A model generated the notes under the pieces. That model had not been told where the DNA came from and ran no database searches. It saw only the letters and a program-made list of their open reading frames with translations. Shown in pieces: positions 12,101 through 23,587 of a stretch of 64,000 bases of DNA. Origin of the DNA: Trametes villosa. Its lineage: Eukaryota; Basidiomycota; Agaricomycetes; Polyporales; Polyporaceae. Made by a program: the position numbers and the translations under genes. Numbering within the stretch: position 1 is the stretch's first letter; the number at the start of each line of letters is the position of its first letter. The DNA lies in assembly GCA_002964805.2 (NCBI GenBank), contig PUDQ02000084.1, forward strand, positions 62,001 to 126,000. Direction: 5' to 3'.

Positions 12101-12335
12101 ATGAAAGAGAGACGACGGAGGACGTATTCGGGCTCGAGTCCAGACAAGGAGAAGGCGCGGCGTTGGGCACCGCGCGAGAAGTCGAATCGGGAGGGGTGGG
12201 AGGGGCATGGGGGAGGCAGGCCGAGGCGGATGTAGGCGTCGACGGAGTCCCACGAGGAGGAGAGCGAGGCAGAGCGGAAGGAAGCGAAGGAGAACGACCG
12301 GGAGAAAGCTGTACGAGAGCGGGAGAGCTAGACAT
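9189..12335 (-). CDS. Two-RRM RNA-binding protein (RBMS/MSSP-like)
   Basis: Seven exons on the minus strand (12335-11927, 11849-11594, 11515-11498, 11432-11354, 11303-11053, 10992-10863, 10772-9189) give 908 aa. The order is a Ser/Pro-rich N-terminus, RRM1 (RNP2-like NVYINGLPPNF, RNP1 core SGYGFVLFEQ), RRM2 (RNP2 TNLYMEGLPLSI, RNP1-like PPRIIAFVRLES), then a long Asn/Gly/Ser-rich tail of about 525 residues with leucine-rich NLGLALNNLGLG near its start. Tandem RRMs of this type bind single-stranded nucleic acid and suggest a role in mRNA regulation. Exon 3 is only 18 nt and encodes most of the RNP1 core of RRM1. The ATG at 12335 was preferred over an upstream in-frame non-ATG start because the sequence before it looks like promoter. 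Confidence 0.85.
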
Positions 12336-13415
12336 TGCGGAGGGGAACGGAGAGAGCCAGTGAAATCGGGAGGGGGCGTGTCGAGATATAAAGACCGGAG
12401 CGGCGAGTGAGGGCAAGTAGAATGCAGAGAGTAGCTGTATCTGGGTACAGGATGTTGACTGCCGGGCGTGGGGAAGGGGATATTTACGGGGGTATTCGGT
12501 AAACTTGTACTTGTTCGATTAGGGTTGGGGCGGTCGGAAGATGTGGGTGCAGACGAGGGAAGAGGCGGGGGGCGGGGAAATGGCGGTATATATACCTGGG
12601 AGCGGAGGACAGGCCGTCCATCACGCCGCCTTCTCTTCGACAGCAGCAGCTGCGTCCATGCCACCCACCCGTCCGGATCGGGAAGAGGAATAGCATATTG
12701 CACCGCTTCGGGAAGGGGCAGACGCCAACGGGCGGCCCAGCGGAGGATCCTCCCCCGCCGGCAGTACATGCACACACCTTATCCGGCGCATTTCATCGCC
12801 GCTCGCCGCGCCGCCGGAGAGGCGCATGGGCCATGACGCGTGAAATGTGACAGTGCGCAAAGGGAGAAAGCACCGCGAGCTTCCACCGACGTTTTCAGCA
12901 CGACCATGACAGTCAGATCGGAGTGCTCTTCACAACCGGGGACAAATCAACTCCCCCTGCCTGCGAGGCGCCTAGGTTAACCGTTATATGGCAATTCCTG
13001 CATTCCGGTGCCCGCCCTCCCTTGCGCGCTTGGTATGGCATCGCCGCGAGAGCTGTCGTGTCGTACACCGCGTCGGCGTACAGAGTGTGTTGCTCCGGGG
13101 CACCTGGCGGGAAGTGCACCGATGTACTCTTCGAAGGTCGCTGGGCATTCGGTTGCGCCACCCGCCCGATCGAAGGCTTCGAACCTAGATCTTGCTATGT
13201 TTGCACCGTGCTTCTATGAGCGACCACGTCGAGACAAGGTTCGAATGCTTGGATCGTCCGCGAACGTAGGCTTCGATCGACCTTTGTTGTTCGGGCCCGC
13301 TGCTGATGGTGGTTGTTTTGTTGAAAGGTGGAGGCGCGCCGTCTTCGACGGAGGATGGTGAGGAGGTAGGCCCGGAGAGATGATTTATAGCTGCACCCGG
13401 AGGCATTGAAATAAG
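12336..13415. other. Intergenic between RRM gene and tRNA-Lys
   Basis: No gene recognised. A palindromic TATATATA near 12588-12597 could serve a minus-strand promoter for the RRM gene with a leader of about 250 nt. Overlapping open frames on both strands reflect GC richness. Confidence 0.4.
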
Positions 13416-13510
13416 GCCCGCCTAGCTCAATCGGATAGAGCGTGAGACTTTTACGAAGGGTCAAACCTTCTGAAATCTCAAGGCTGCGAGTTCGACCCTC
13501 GCGGTGGGCT
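13416..13510 (+). tRNA. tRNA-Lys(UUU) with intron
   Basis: A full cloverleaf can be drawn: acceptor stem GCCCGCC with GGTGGGC, D-arm GCTC...GAGC, anticodon stem TGAGA with TCTCA, and T-arm GCGAGTTCGACCCTCGC. The anticodon loop reads C-T-TTT-A followed by an intron of about 21 nt and then A, so the anticodon is UUU (Lys). The intron lies at the canonical site one base 3' of the anticodon. The discriminator is T/U, as drawn. A TTTT run at 13516-13519 can end Pol III transcription. Confidence 0.9.
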
Positions 13511-13815
13511 GTAGGTTTTGCTTGGAATGTGCCTTCCTCACGCATGTCCGTAGAAAGCGCAGCTTCGAGTACTTTTGCAGACCGGTATTGGCGAGGATGC
13601 GAAGCGAAGAACCACCTCCTTAGTACGGCAAGTCTGCGAAGCGAAGTGGTCTGATACGCGAAGATGCTTGCGCCTATTTGTCCCAATCCTGCTCAAAATG
13701 GAAGTAATCCAGGTCGCGCGCCTTAGCGACGACTAAGCGCCGCGCTTCGCTCAATTGCCTCCATCGCTCTGAGAAGCTCGCTCGATTGCTCTCTCGATTG
13801 CGTCTCGGCGAGGGT

Positions 13816-13821
13816 TATATA
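13816..13821 (+). promoter_or_regulatory. TATA box of copy B
   Basis: TATATA about 105 nt upstream of the ATG at 13921, in sequence conserved with copy A. Confidence 0.6.
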
Positions 13822-13840
13822 CCCTCCATTGCTCGCAGCC

Positions 13841-13903
13841 ATGGCCTCCTCACCATCCGCTCTCCAGCCTCCTCCGCCCTCCAAGTCCTCCCGCATCACC
13901 TAG
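13841..13903 (+). promoter_or_regulatory. Upstream ORF in leader of copy B
   Basis: ATG at 13841 followed by 20 codons and TAG at 13901-13903, 17 nt before the main start. The encoded peptide shares SSPSALQ and PPPSKSSRIT with that of copy A. Confidence 0.55.
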
Positions 13904-13920
13904 CAAGTCCCATCGACACG

Positions 13921-14606
13921 ATGTCTGCCTCCATCGCCTCCTCCTCCTCCGCGTCCACCTCGCGCCCCACCATCTTCGGTCTCTTTGACCGCTCGGCCAC
14001 ACCAGAGGTCGACATCGAGGCCCAGCTGCCCCAGCCCACCCCTGCACGCACGCACTCGGCTCGCGCCCACGCATCCATCGACGCGACCACCTCCGACCCG
14101 ATCGACGACTTCTTCGGCGCCCCTTCGCGGCCTTCGAACTCGCGTCGCACCCCCAGCCTCACTGGCACGCGCGACAGTCGGCACGACGAGGCGCGGGCAT
14201 CCACTTCTATCGACGTTGAGGCGCTCGCGCCGCCGCCGTACGAGTGCTCGCTCGAGCCTCCGGCGTACACCACGGTCTCTGACCAGCCTACGCTGGCGAT
14301 GTACCTGTTCAAGTTCGGCTTCCGTGAGTATCCCTGCTCCTTCTCGTCTGCTTGAACGCGTCCTGATTGACTATGATTGCAGTGTTCCCTTTGTTCTGGA
14401 TCGCCGGCGCGTTCATCATGCTCTCGCCGCTGCAGGCGCCCTCGGACTGGGAGACGACGAAGCCGGAGTACGAGCGGCAGGAGATCATCGAGTCGATGCG
14501 GCGGACGGAGATCAAGTGGGCGAAGCGGTGCCTCTACGCGCTCCTGGCCACCACCCTCATGGTCACCGTCGTCGTCCTCGCCGCCGTCTTCGTCATGCGC
14601 TCGTGA
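13921..14606 (+). CDS. Duplicated 208-aa membrane protein, copy B
   Basis: Exons 13921-14323 and 14383-14606 encode 208 aa, the same length as copy A, with changes concentrated in the disordered N-terminal half (for example ATPEVDI for ASPEVDI, RPSNSRRTPS for SPSSSRRTLS) and in the last helix. The segment from PPPYECSLEPPAYT to KWAKRCLYAL is almost unchanged, which points to constraint. Two hydrophobic helices are predicted by eye. Function unknown. The copy is complete, with promoter and uORF, so it is probably expressed. Confidence 0.85.
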
Positions 14607-15136
14607 ACGACGGCCACACCCATCCTCAACCCCTCATGCAAAACAATGTGCCGCCTCGCCGCCGCCATTGTACCCCCAACATTCGCCAACCACGCGAACC
14701 TCGGCCTCTAAAGCCCACTTCGTTCACCGCTCGGACTCGCGAACGACCCCTCCTTGCTTTGGCCACACCACGCCCACACCCGTACTCTAGGGCAGCGCCC
14801 TCCCTCGATTTCGCCCTGCCGTCCCTCGTTCAGTCCTCTATCCCCTGTTGTGTATCATTATTCCTATTTGTATCGATAGCACGAAATTCCAGAGATTCAC
14901 GAACATCATCCTACTCTTGAGAGATGCCGCTTGCTCGAGCGAACCGCATGCACCGGCGAAGTTGAAGGACATCCGCTGCTTCATAACACGGTACTCAAAG
15001 CCTCGAGGCCACTGTCGGCCTTATTGTTCTTGGGGAGCTCAGGTGCGTGCAATGAACGTCTCAGCATCCTGTTGGTTTGCACTATGCGCTAATGATACAA
15101 TTGCTCGACAGAAACTTCATCTATGCGTCCAACCAT
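14607..15136. other. Convergent intergenic region
   Basis: Between the stops of copy B and the 199-aa minus-strand gene. No gene seen; the longer plus-strand ORF here is a shadow continuing out of copy B. Confidence 0.5.
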
Positions 15137-15843
15137 CTAGCGACTCGAGTAAAGCTCGCCCGGCTGCTCCGCCTCCGTGCCAATCTCCCTCGGGACCTCG
15201 CCCGCGCCAAACTGCTCCGTCCCGCGCAGCTGCCGCTTGCGGTGCGCGCTCCCGCCGTGGTGCAGCTCCGCGCTGGTCTGGCCCTGGCCGGGGTGGCCAA
15301 GGCCGCGGTGCACGTCCTGCGACGTCGCGCCCGTGAGCGTGTCGCCCGCGGACGCCGGCGCCGCGTACGGGTCGCGGTCGACGACCGTGCGCGAGTCGGG
15401 CGCGGGCGGGAGCGGCTGGGTGGTGTCGGTGACGCGGTGGACGGGGGACGGTGCGCGGTTGCTCGAGGCGTGTGAGTTCAGGATGTCGGACTCGAGGTCT
15501 GAGAGAGGAAAGTTAGATGATGGGTCGAGGGGGGATAGCATGAGGGGACTTACTCCTTACAGGACCGCTGGTGCGGGTTCCGGGAGCGATACCGCTGGGG
15601 GGCGCATCACGTCCCGTAGATTGAGGGAGGTGCTCCTGTGCGCGGTGCTGACCTGAAGACATCGTAAGCACATGCACATCTCAACCTCAACATACTCAAC
15701 TCACCTCCCATAGTGGGGTCAACAGAAACAAAGTGGTGGCCGGTCGTTGCCTTCTCAGCACCGACGATGCGGCCCTTGCTGGCGTCGCCGCCAACGAAGT
15801 CGTTGTGGCGGCCGAAGGTAGCGGGAGAGTCAGAGCCAGACAT
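15137..15843 (-). CDS. Unrecognised small hydrophilic protein, 199 aa
   Basis: Three exons (15843-15705, 15652-15554, 15498-15137) with good splice signals (GTGAGT, GTAAGT) sum to 600 nt. The protein starts MSGSDSPATFGRHNDFVGG, has a block GRIVGAEKATTGHHFVSVDP and ends with a charged segment including HRKRQLRGTEQFG and REIGTEAEQPGEL. It has no signal peptide or membrane segment and looks largely disordered. I do not recognise a family. The simple gene structure and clean splice sites support a real gene. Confidence 0.7.
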
Positions 15844-16262
15844 GTTGGTGGATATGTTCGTTCGTGAAGAGGAAAAATTCGTGAGAGGTGTGGTCGTCAA
15901 AAAGCAGAGATGCAAATGCGTTGGTGAGGTATCCCACCGCCCTACCGTCCGCCTTATATTCGCCCACCGCAGGTGTGAGGCGGGGCGGCGGTGGCGAGCG
16001 GTGGGTACGGTTGCATCATTTCGTGCGTGTCGGGACGAGCGCGTATCGCGTCATAGTGGATAGTGCTCCATGCACGGCAGACGCGATCGAACCCTCGCCG
16101 TCGTTCGAACGTCCCAGAACGCTCACCCGGCCGAGTTCCACACCTTCCGGCACGCACGCGAACCTACCACAACCATCTAAGCGCCCGTGCGCCGTCGGCG
16201 CCAAGCGGATGAGTGGACGGCGGGCCATGGATGTGGGTCGATTGAACTTGTGCATGGCATGT
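15844..16262. other. Intergenic between 199-aa gene and transporter gene
   Basis: Promoter side of the 199-aa gene and 3' flank of the transporter. Nothing else seen. Confidence 0.45.
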
Positions 16263-18693
16263 CTACGTAACCTTTACTTTCCGGACGACTCGTCTAGGCG
16301 TGCCGTCGTCGTCTCGCACCCAATCGCGCACCAGCACATAGCCGCCCCGCTGCGGTAGCCATACACACCATACGTACCAGTACGCGACTCCACCGAACGA
16401 GATGAGCCATGCTACGAGAACATGGAGCTATCGTCCGCATGTTAGCAAACTCCTGTGTCGAGGTGAGAGATCGAGTAAACGTACCCAGTAAGGGAGGTGC
16501 TCGTATACGCGATACCCTCGGGCGGGAGGTACCAGCGGCACGGCGACCAGGAATATGTTCGAGAGGAAAAAGAACAGGACTATCGGGGTCCACGTTTGGA
16601 ACGGCGGCCGCCAGTCGTACGATGCGCGTAACGCATGCAGCTTCTTGGGGAGCAGCCGCTCCGGCAGGTGAATGAAGACGAGGCCGCCTGATACGAACGT
16701 GTTGATGAGCGCGAGGGGGTATGAGGACACTGAACCGCGTACAGATCAGCTACGAGCGAAAAGCAGAACAGAAGATGCTTACAATTGAGCATGAAGAGGT
16801 ACGCATCTCCAGGAGGGACGAGCGCCACCAAGGCCGATGTCACGAACCACTGCTCGAACAGCCCGGCAAAAGGCGCTCCGAACGGCTTGTTGCTTGCCCA
16901 GAGGGATGAGAACGGCAACACGCCCTCTCGTCCGAGCTCTTGCACGACTACACGGTGACTCATCAAGGGGCGCAGGTGAAGCTGCAGGAAGAAATATACG
17001 CACCTCTACCATGGGTAAACAGCACCGCAAGGATGTTCCCCAGTGTCGAAAGCGCGACGATCACGCTCACAGCCTACTCTCGAATTCCAGTTCACAACGT
17101 CCAAAACCCGCACCAGAGGCGAAGCGTACCCGTTCGGCACCAACGCCCCAGAGCTTCCCGAAGTGCAACGCAGCAACGATCCTGCCGCTCCCGACGATCT
17201 CTGCCTTGTCTACGACCGCGAGGTACGCGATATTGACAAGCATGTACACGAAGGTGACGGAGAGCATAGCGAGCGGTGCGGCGCGCTTGATAGTGCGGAT
17301 GGGGTCGCGCACCTCGGCGAGGGCGTAGTTCGCGTTCGAGTATCCGATGAAACACCTGGACGCATACCAAGTATCAGGTATGTCGACCTCCGTCTCGGGA
17401 AAGGGAAATACCTACCAGATCACATTGAACAGGCCGGTGACGAACGCGTTCACGCCGCCCACCAGGGTTCCTTCCCACATCGTGTCCCATTCGAAGTTCC
17501 GCGGGGGCTACACACGCACAGAATTTTCAGCTCTTTCAATATCCCAATTAAAAGAAGAATGTCCTTCCAAACACTCACATTCTCCAGCCTGAACCCCTTC
17601 ACGTTGAGCAGAGACGCGAGCCCACTGAGCGCAATGCCGATGAGAACGAGCAGCTTGAACAGCCCGAGCGCGTTCTGCAAGCGAAGCCCTGCCTTCAGCA
17701 TCGTACCGTGCAGCACGAGCGCGCCGGTGATGCATAACACGCCAGCAAGGCGAGCGGTGGTAGGAGATGGGGGTTTGGAGGGGTTCCAAGCATGTAAGGC
17801 ATCTGCAGGTAAGCGTCAGTCAAGGGCACCCGGAAGTAAGGGCATGTTCGGGATTACATTCGCCGAACACGGAGCATGACGCTGCTTGCCACCCCTGCGA
17901 GCTAAAAGTTAGCAGAGCACTATAGTGCAAGGACGGCAACATACCGTGAGGACTGCATACATCGCATATATGCAGGTGATGAGTAGCTTTGGACGACGGT
18001 ATATGAACTCTAAGTAGTTCTTCTCTCCGCCATTCCGGGGGAGCCCCTGCGGAGGATCGTCAACGTATGTCCAAGGGCATCTACGAGTATAAGCGAGCGT
18101 CCTCACAGTGCCGAGCTCAATGTAAACCGCCGTCCCGCAAAGAGCGACGGTCGCCCCCAGCAGCCACATTATGAGGGACAGCCCGACGCTCCCTGACGAG
18201 CGAAGGATTACGCTTGGCGTTGCGAATATCCTGTAGCAGTACGCATTAGCCCCATGTACGAAATAAATCACCCGCGCTCAGGAGGAAGGGTGGACATACC
18301 CAGTGCCTATGACACGGTTGAAGATCAGAGACGCGGTGCTGAAAGACCCTAGGATGATTGAATGTTAGTTCTTCTTGTTTTCCCTCTCCCTCCGCGCGGC
18401 ATAAACGCGATGCTGAGTTCGTACCTAGCTGCCGCTTGTGATCCGGAACGTCCTCCACTGCACCAGTACAACTTAATCAGAGTTATCCTAAGGACGCAGT
18501 AGTGACATATCCACTTACGACTAGTCTCCACATCATCCTGGTCCACCAGTGGGACGGCACGTACGTCCACAGACGCGTACTTCTTCGACGCGACCGACTG
18601 AGCGTCATCGTCATCTCCTCCCGGCGGCCCTAGCAAAGGCTCGCGTTCCGGCGCGTGTGAGCGCGACCCAGAGCTTCCCGCCACCGCAGTCAT
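16263..18693 (-). CDS. High-affinity methionine permease-like (MUP1/YAT, APC superfamily)
   Basis: Thirteen exons on the minus strand: 18693-18519, 18457-18425, 18348-18300, 18230-18107, 18046-17945, 17895 (or 17882)-17858, 17802-17579, 17507-17416, 17355-17130, 17073-17000, 16958-16783, 16729-16485, 16427-16263. After a polar N-terminus come APC permease signatures: TASLIFNRVIGTGIFATPS in TM1, LWLLGATVALCGTAVYIELG, GLPRNGGEKNYLEFIY, then CFIGYSNANYALAEVRDP and RVVVQELGREGVLPF. The C-terminus ends WVRDDDGTPRRVVRKVKVT. The family imports methionine or related amino acids at the plasma membrane. Exon 6 is a problem: with the AG that preserves the conserved block, the frame is off by one nucleotide. 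The in-frame solution (569 aa) uses an AG 13 nt further on and loses 4-5 residues. Confidence 0.8.
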
Positions 18694-19521
18694 GTCGCAG
18701 TCCAGTTCTTCCAACTAGCAGGTCTTGGCTATCGTACTACCAGTCGAGCACTGTGCGGAGGGATGGCGGGCAAACGAGAAAGAGTGCACGCTTATCGTGC
18801 TCTGCGCGTTACGGCATGGCACGTCCCTGCGATGCACATGGAAGCAGGCATCCCAGTTCGGTTCGGACCTATGATCAGGTCAGTGTTGGTAGCGCTGGGA
18901 TGAGAGCAGTCTTTGCAATCTCACGCAACGATGGCGACGGACACGGTCCGGCAGTAGCCGTCCGCGATTGCTTCATGAAGCTTGAAACTCATGAATGCGA
19001 TGTATTCCTAGAGTGTGCAGATAGACCAGCAGAGACAGCGTAGCATGGCATCGGAGTAGGCACGTCACGGTAGCACTGATGGTTGTAGGACTCCAGGAGC
19101 TCTATGATCAGACTTCCGGCAGTGAGTAGCCCTCGATGAAGCGATGGAGATCTACGGCCTCCCGCGAAGCTCTTACGTAGCTGCTAAGTTAGCATGGCAA
19201 AGGCGAAAGTCGAGGCAGGACGCCGATACGCTAGAAGCGCATTTAGCGTGAATCCCCGATAGTCGGTCATGCCGCCGGTACTTGGGATAGCCCGTGCTCA
19301 GCAGACTGGACATGTGGACCGTCTTACCACACCGCCCGAGCCACCATCTGTACCCCCCGCACCGCCTCACACACGATCGATGAGATGCTACAGGTCGAAG
19401 ACACACGTGCATTGCGTCTGGTGAAAATACAAGATGGTTTTCTTCTGCTTCTTTACTGCTACCACGCTAGCCCGGGGACCGACCCGGCTCGTCCGCGCCG
19501 CACTTCCTCAGAAGGGGCGAT
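18694..19521. other. Intergenic between transporter and cyclophilin
   Basis: No gene seen. Small unrelated ORFs only. Confidence 0.45.
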
Positions 19522-20310
19522 TTAGACGGCGCCGGAGTCCGCGATGACGATGCGGGCCTTGGGGGTGCCAGACGCCGAGCCGAGCGACTCGATCTTCTTG
19601 ACGAGGTCCAAGCCCTCAACGACCTCACCTGCACGAGGGCGTCAATCGGGGCCCGACAGATAGCGATGCTAGCGATGACGTACCGAAAACGACGTGGGCA
19701 CCATCGAGCCACGAAGTCACGACGGTGGTGATGAAGAACTGGGAGCCGTTGGTGTTCTTGCCGGCGTTCGCCATGGAGAGGATACCGGGCTTCGTGTGCT
19801 TGAGCTGGAAGTTCTCGTCTGTGCCCCAGATCAGATGAGGTCATCGCCATCGGCGCAAGCGCGCATATATGGACGCACCCTCGAACTTCTCGCCGTAGAT
19901 GGACTTGCCACCGGTGCCGTTGCCCTGCAAAATCGTCAGAAAGCAGCTCGCAATTCGAGTCGTAGGATGATCGACATACCCGGGTGAAGTCACCACCCTG
20001 GAGCATGAAGTTGGGGATGATACGGTGGAAGGCAGAGCCCTTGTAGCCGAAGCCGTTCTGGCCGGTGGCGAGCTCACGGAAGTTGCGGGCCGTCTTGGGG
20101 ACGACGTCGTCGTAGAGCTTGAAAACGATGCGGCCCGCGGGCTGGTCGTTGATGTTGATGGCGAACTGCATGACGCGACAGAGCAATTAAGCACATGTTC
20201 AACGGAAGAGCAGCACAACACGGGGAACGAGACGAGCGACGCGTTCGGGGGGCGTGGGGACATGGCTGGGGGCTGGGACGCGGAAAGGGACTTACGTAGA
20301 CGTTGGACAT
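19522..20310 (-). CDS. CPR1: Cyclophilin A, peptidyl-prolyl cis-trans isomerase
   Basis: Five exons (20310-20296, 20165-19980, 19924-19879, 19818-19684, 19628-19522) give a 162-aa protein, the classic single-domain cyclophilin length. The family blocks are all present: [73 protein letters not shown] and [15 protein letters not shown]. These include the active-site Arg (FHRI), Phe and Gln (SQFF), and Trp (the cyclosporin-contact Trp in SWLDG). The enzyme catalyses proline isomerisation in the cytosol. Exon 1 has only 15 nt (MSNVY). There is no signal peptide. Confidence 0.95.
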
Positions 20311-23300
20311 GGCGACGAAGATGGAGAAAGGAAGGAGAGGGAGGATGGGATGAGGACGTCGAGCGCAGGGCGGCTCTCTTTATGGGTGGCGCAGGAAGTT
20401 GCCGATCAGAGGTCATCAGCACCAAAATCATCCCGATGAGATAATCTCAGCGCCGTGACAATCGGTCACCATCGGTGACCCTCCCCCAGTCCTGCTCTTC
20501 CTCGGGTCACGCCTCGCCCCGTCCTCGCTCGGGACGTCCATCGAAGAGTGCTGCACAGCCCGCATCGTCATGTCTGTCGCCTGCGACGCGACGGCCTTGG
20601 GCCACCGCTCCCCGCATTATTGGCTGCGCCCGCTCCTCCGACTGGGCGTGCGATAGCGCGCAACACACGCCATGGAGGCGTCGGCCGGCCCAGTCTCGCG
20701 CGCGCATGACGGCGTCGCCACCCCCGACCGTTCCGTCTCGTTCTCAGCCATTTCAAGACGCGCCGTCTGCACCCCCGGGCGCGAGCCTCCTCCATGATCC
20801 GGGTGGGACACCGTCCGCTGATTGGAGCCGCGAAGTTGCCTGTGCTGATAGATCCTGTGCAGCGCTAGAATGGGCCTTCCAGTCCATGAGTACAGACATG
20901 TCGAGGCCCCGGAACGTGCAGCGCTTCTCGAGCCGCATCCAGCACCCCGCCCTGACCGTCTCCGCATATCAAGCAAGGTTGCACTCCGAATACGAACGAC
21001 TCCGACCCCGAGTGCTTGCGGATCGCGCCCCGAGCGATGACCGCAGGGGTGTATCCGCCCGGCCTCACTGCGAATCCAGAGCCATCGGTCGGCAGGCCAG
21101 TCTCGCTCTCCCGCAGACAATGCATGGCGACCGTGGTTCGCAAACTCCATCAGCTCCTTCTCCACGTACTGCAAGGCACGAGTCCTGAGCATCGCTCGCT
21201 GCATGTGGACGCACACGCTTCCTTTTCGCATGATATCACTTCCAGCTGGGAGGGCGGTCCCTTCCATAGGTATCTTTCTAGATATTCCCCTCATGCCCTC
21301 GGTCACCCGCTAACCGCGCGTCTCCCGTCCACCGATGCCGTACAGAGTTCGAGAACATTTCTCTCCGAGGGTCCTCGCAGGAGAGGCAATCATACCCGCG
21401 CTTCCCGGAAGCTAGTTCCCCCACCCGCAGTCAACCAGTAGTCAACCGCGATCAAACCACGACACTTCCCTCGAAGTCAATCCCGCCTGAGCGGTGCGCC
21501 CACGTCAACAACGAACGCCGACTTGGATGCGCACGGCTCGTGACTTCTGGCTACTGCGACCACTCAGGCCCACGCTCGGTGCATCCTACTGGCTTGGTAC
21601 TGCATCCGCTCGTTGCTCTCGGCAACTAAGAAGGTTCAATCCACGAAGCACCTGTCTATGATCGTCTTTGTCCTGCGGCCTCTTCGCTTGAGCTCGACTC
21701 CTGCTTCTACACGGGAGGGCAACCTCATTACCGGTCGGCTCGTTTGGCTTTGATGCTGGCACACTGCGGCGAGTACTTCGCATCTTCTCCGCCGTCAAAA
21801 GCTCGGCATACCTTGTACCCCGGTGGGCAACGTACGCTGCTGGGACTGGAAGGTTTGACATCCTGTGGAGACGGGCCACTTGCTAGGCCTGGGCCTCGCT
21901 CACGCGATAGCTGTCTATCGTCGCGCCCTGGAGCATCAGTAGCCGCATTCGCCCTTGATTATTCCGGTAAGACATCTTGACCATCTTGTTCGCCTATGAT
22001 AGGTTGCTGCGTTCTAACTTCGTAGTTTGGCCTCAGAACCCTCCGTGCGCGGGAAAGCGAACCGTGCATAATGTTCGAGGTCCGTCGTTGCTGCCTTTTC
22101 TTACCACGGACTGTCTTTCGGTTCGCTATTTGTGCAATCCTGGATACTTTTCGTCGGGGTAGGCACAAGGCCGCTACAGATGGGGAACAAACGCATCGGC
22201 GGCGCATTTGATGGATGATAGCACCTAGTACCATCCTGGTCCTTCACGTGCGTCGTCCAAGGGTCCGTCTTCTTCTGTCGGCCTGTGGTTGTGGAGCCCC
22301 GCAACTTCAAGGCACGGTGTCTACTGACCACCGATGTTCCTCGGGTATATGTTGTGCTGGCGTGCCTTGTCGCAGGGTGATATACTCTAGGCCGTCCAGG
22401 CACGCGCCTCTGTCCGAGATCTTCGCCTCGGACATACCGGTCAGGTCTTCACGATGCTAGTAAATCTTCGCTGTGCTCCGCGAAAGGCGCAGGTTGTCGG
22501 AAGAAGGGAAAATTCTTGTGAGTGGGCCCTGGTTCTGCGTTTTCATGGACCCGACTGACACCTGTGTCAGTACGTATGTCATTCAGGGCAGACAGTGCTT
22601 GTAAATAGGCACGTCTGGGAACCGGGTCTTCGTCAGCGGTCCTTACACGACTATGTTTACCGTCGGGTCATCCGGCCAAGCCGTCCGCGTTATCTGCCCG
22701 CAAACCGTGCATCGTGTCCCCACGGTTTGTTGCCAACGCTAGGTCGCGGGCCGCAACACACTTAAGGGAGGGAACATCTATTATCAAGCCCGGTGTTAGC
22801 TCGATCTCGTTTCAGTCTATCGCGAACCCGTCATTTTGGCGTCGTAATGCTCGTTTGTGAGCCCGGGAGATCATGCTCACGCCACAGAGAGCCTCGCCGG
22901 TGCACAGCCCGCGCGCTGCCATCTGCGAATTAGCAGACAATCCGACGGTGCCGATGTTCGTCTGCTTCGACTGCACACGGTAGGAGCACAGACATTTTAA
23001 TCACGCACAGATGCGGTGTGCCGTGCCGCACCACGGGAGGCCAGTGGGGCCGAATGACGATGCGTGCAACGTGGGTGCGCGGTAGCATGTTTGAACTTCG
23101 GAGGAGGAAGTTAGCGCGGCTGGCTGGAGACGGCTGAACGTGCATCCACGGTGATACACAACGCAAACGCACGGTTCGAGCTAGCGCGGACGCTGTTTGA
23201 CAGCTGCAGGACTCGACCGCGGGCGGCGAAAGCAGTGAAGGCCGGATTAGACTCGCGCAGGCCGGTGGGGGCAGCCGAGGGCGACGGGAGAGATGGGGCG

Positions 23301-23587
23301 GCGGCGATCTGATGGGATCAGCGTGCGGGGGCTCGGCGAGCCATGCGCACGGCGCGCGTGCTCCCAGAATGCGCGCGGGCCCTTCGCCTTCGTCCTTCCC
23401 GACTGCCCATCATCCTCTCCATAAGACGCCCTCCGTCCCGAGGTGACCAGCCTCGTCCGCTCCTTCCTCCCTTCTCTCCCCCCGCCTCCCCCGGCGCGCC
23501 GCTGCCCCATGTCCCCCCCGCCGACGCGGCCCTGCTTGCCTCCCCACGTCTGATTCGCGCGGCCTGTGACGTACGGAGGTGCTTAGG
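20311..23587. other. Gene-poor region, 3.3 kb
   Basis: Promoter of cyclophilin (AT-rich stretch near 20381) is followed by over 3 kb without a recognisable gene. At 20475-21306 long overlapping ORFs exist on both strands, but none has a family motif, a consistent splice pattern or a clear strand preference; a decayed gene is possible. No transposon ends or tandem repeats are visible. Confidence 0.4.

Larger units (their letters stand above)
13511..13920. other. tRNA terminator flank and promoter of copy B
   Basis: After the tRNA the segment holds no gene until the duplicated promoter, which begins near 13754. Confidence 0.5.
13754..14606 (+). repeat. Inverted duplication, copy B
   Basis: Reverse-oriented partner of 8697-7847: the same promoter, leader ORF, intron position and intron length (59 nt). 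Confidence 0.9.

Noticed and set aside
12588..12597. Palindromic TATA sequence as the start of a plus-strand gene
   Set aside because: No coding frame with motifs follows before the tRNA; it may instead serve the minus-strand RRM gene.
13985..14920. 311-codon plus-strand ORF
   Set aside because: Frame-shifted shadow of copy B, same cause as above.
20475..21306. Overlapping 230-codon ORFs on both strands
   Set aside because: No family motif, no splice pattern and no strand preference; kept only as part of a gene-poor region.
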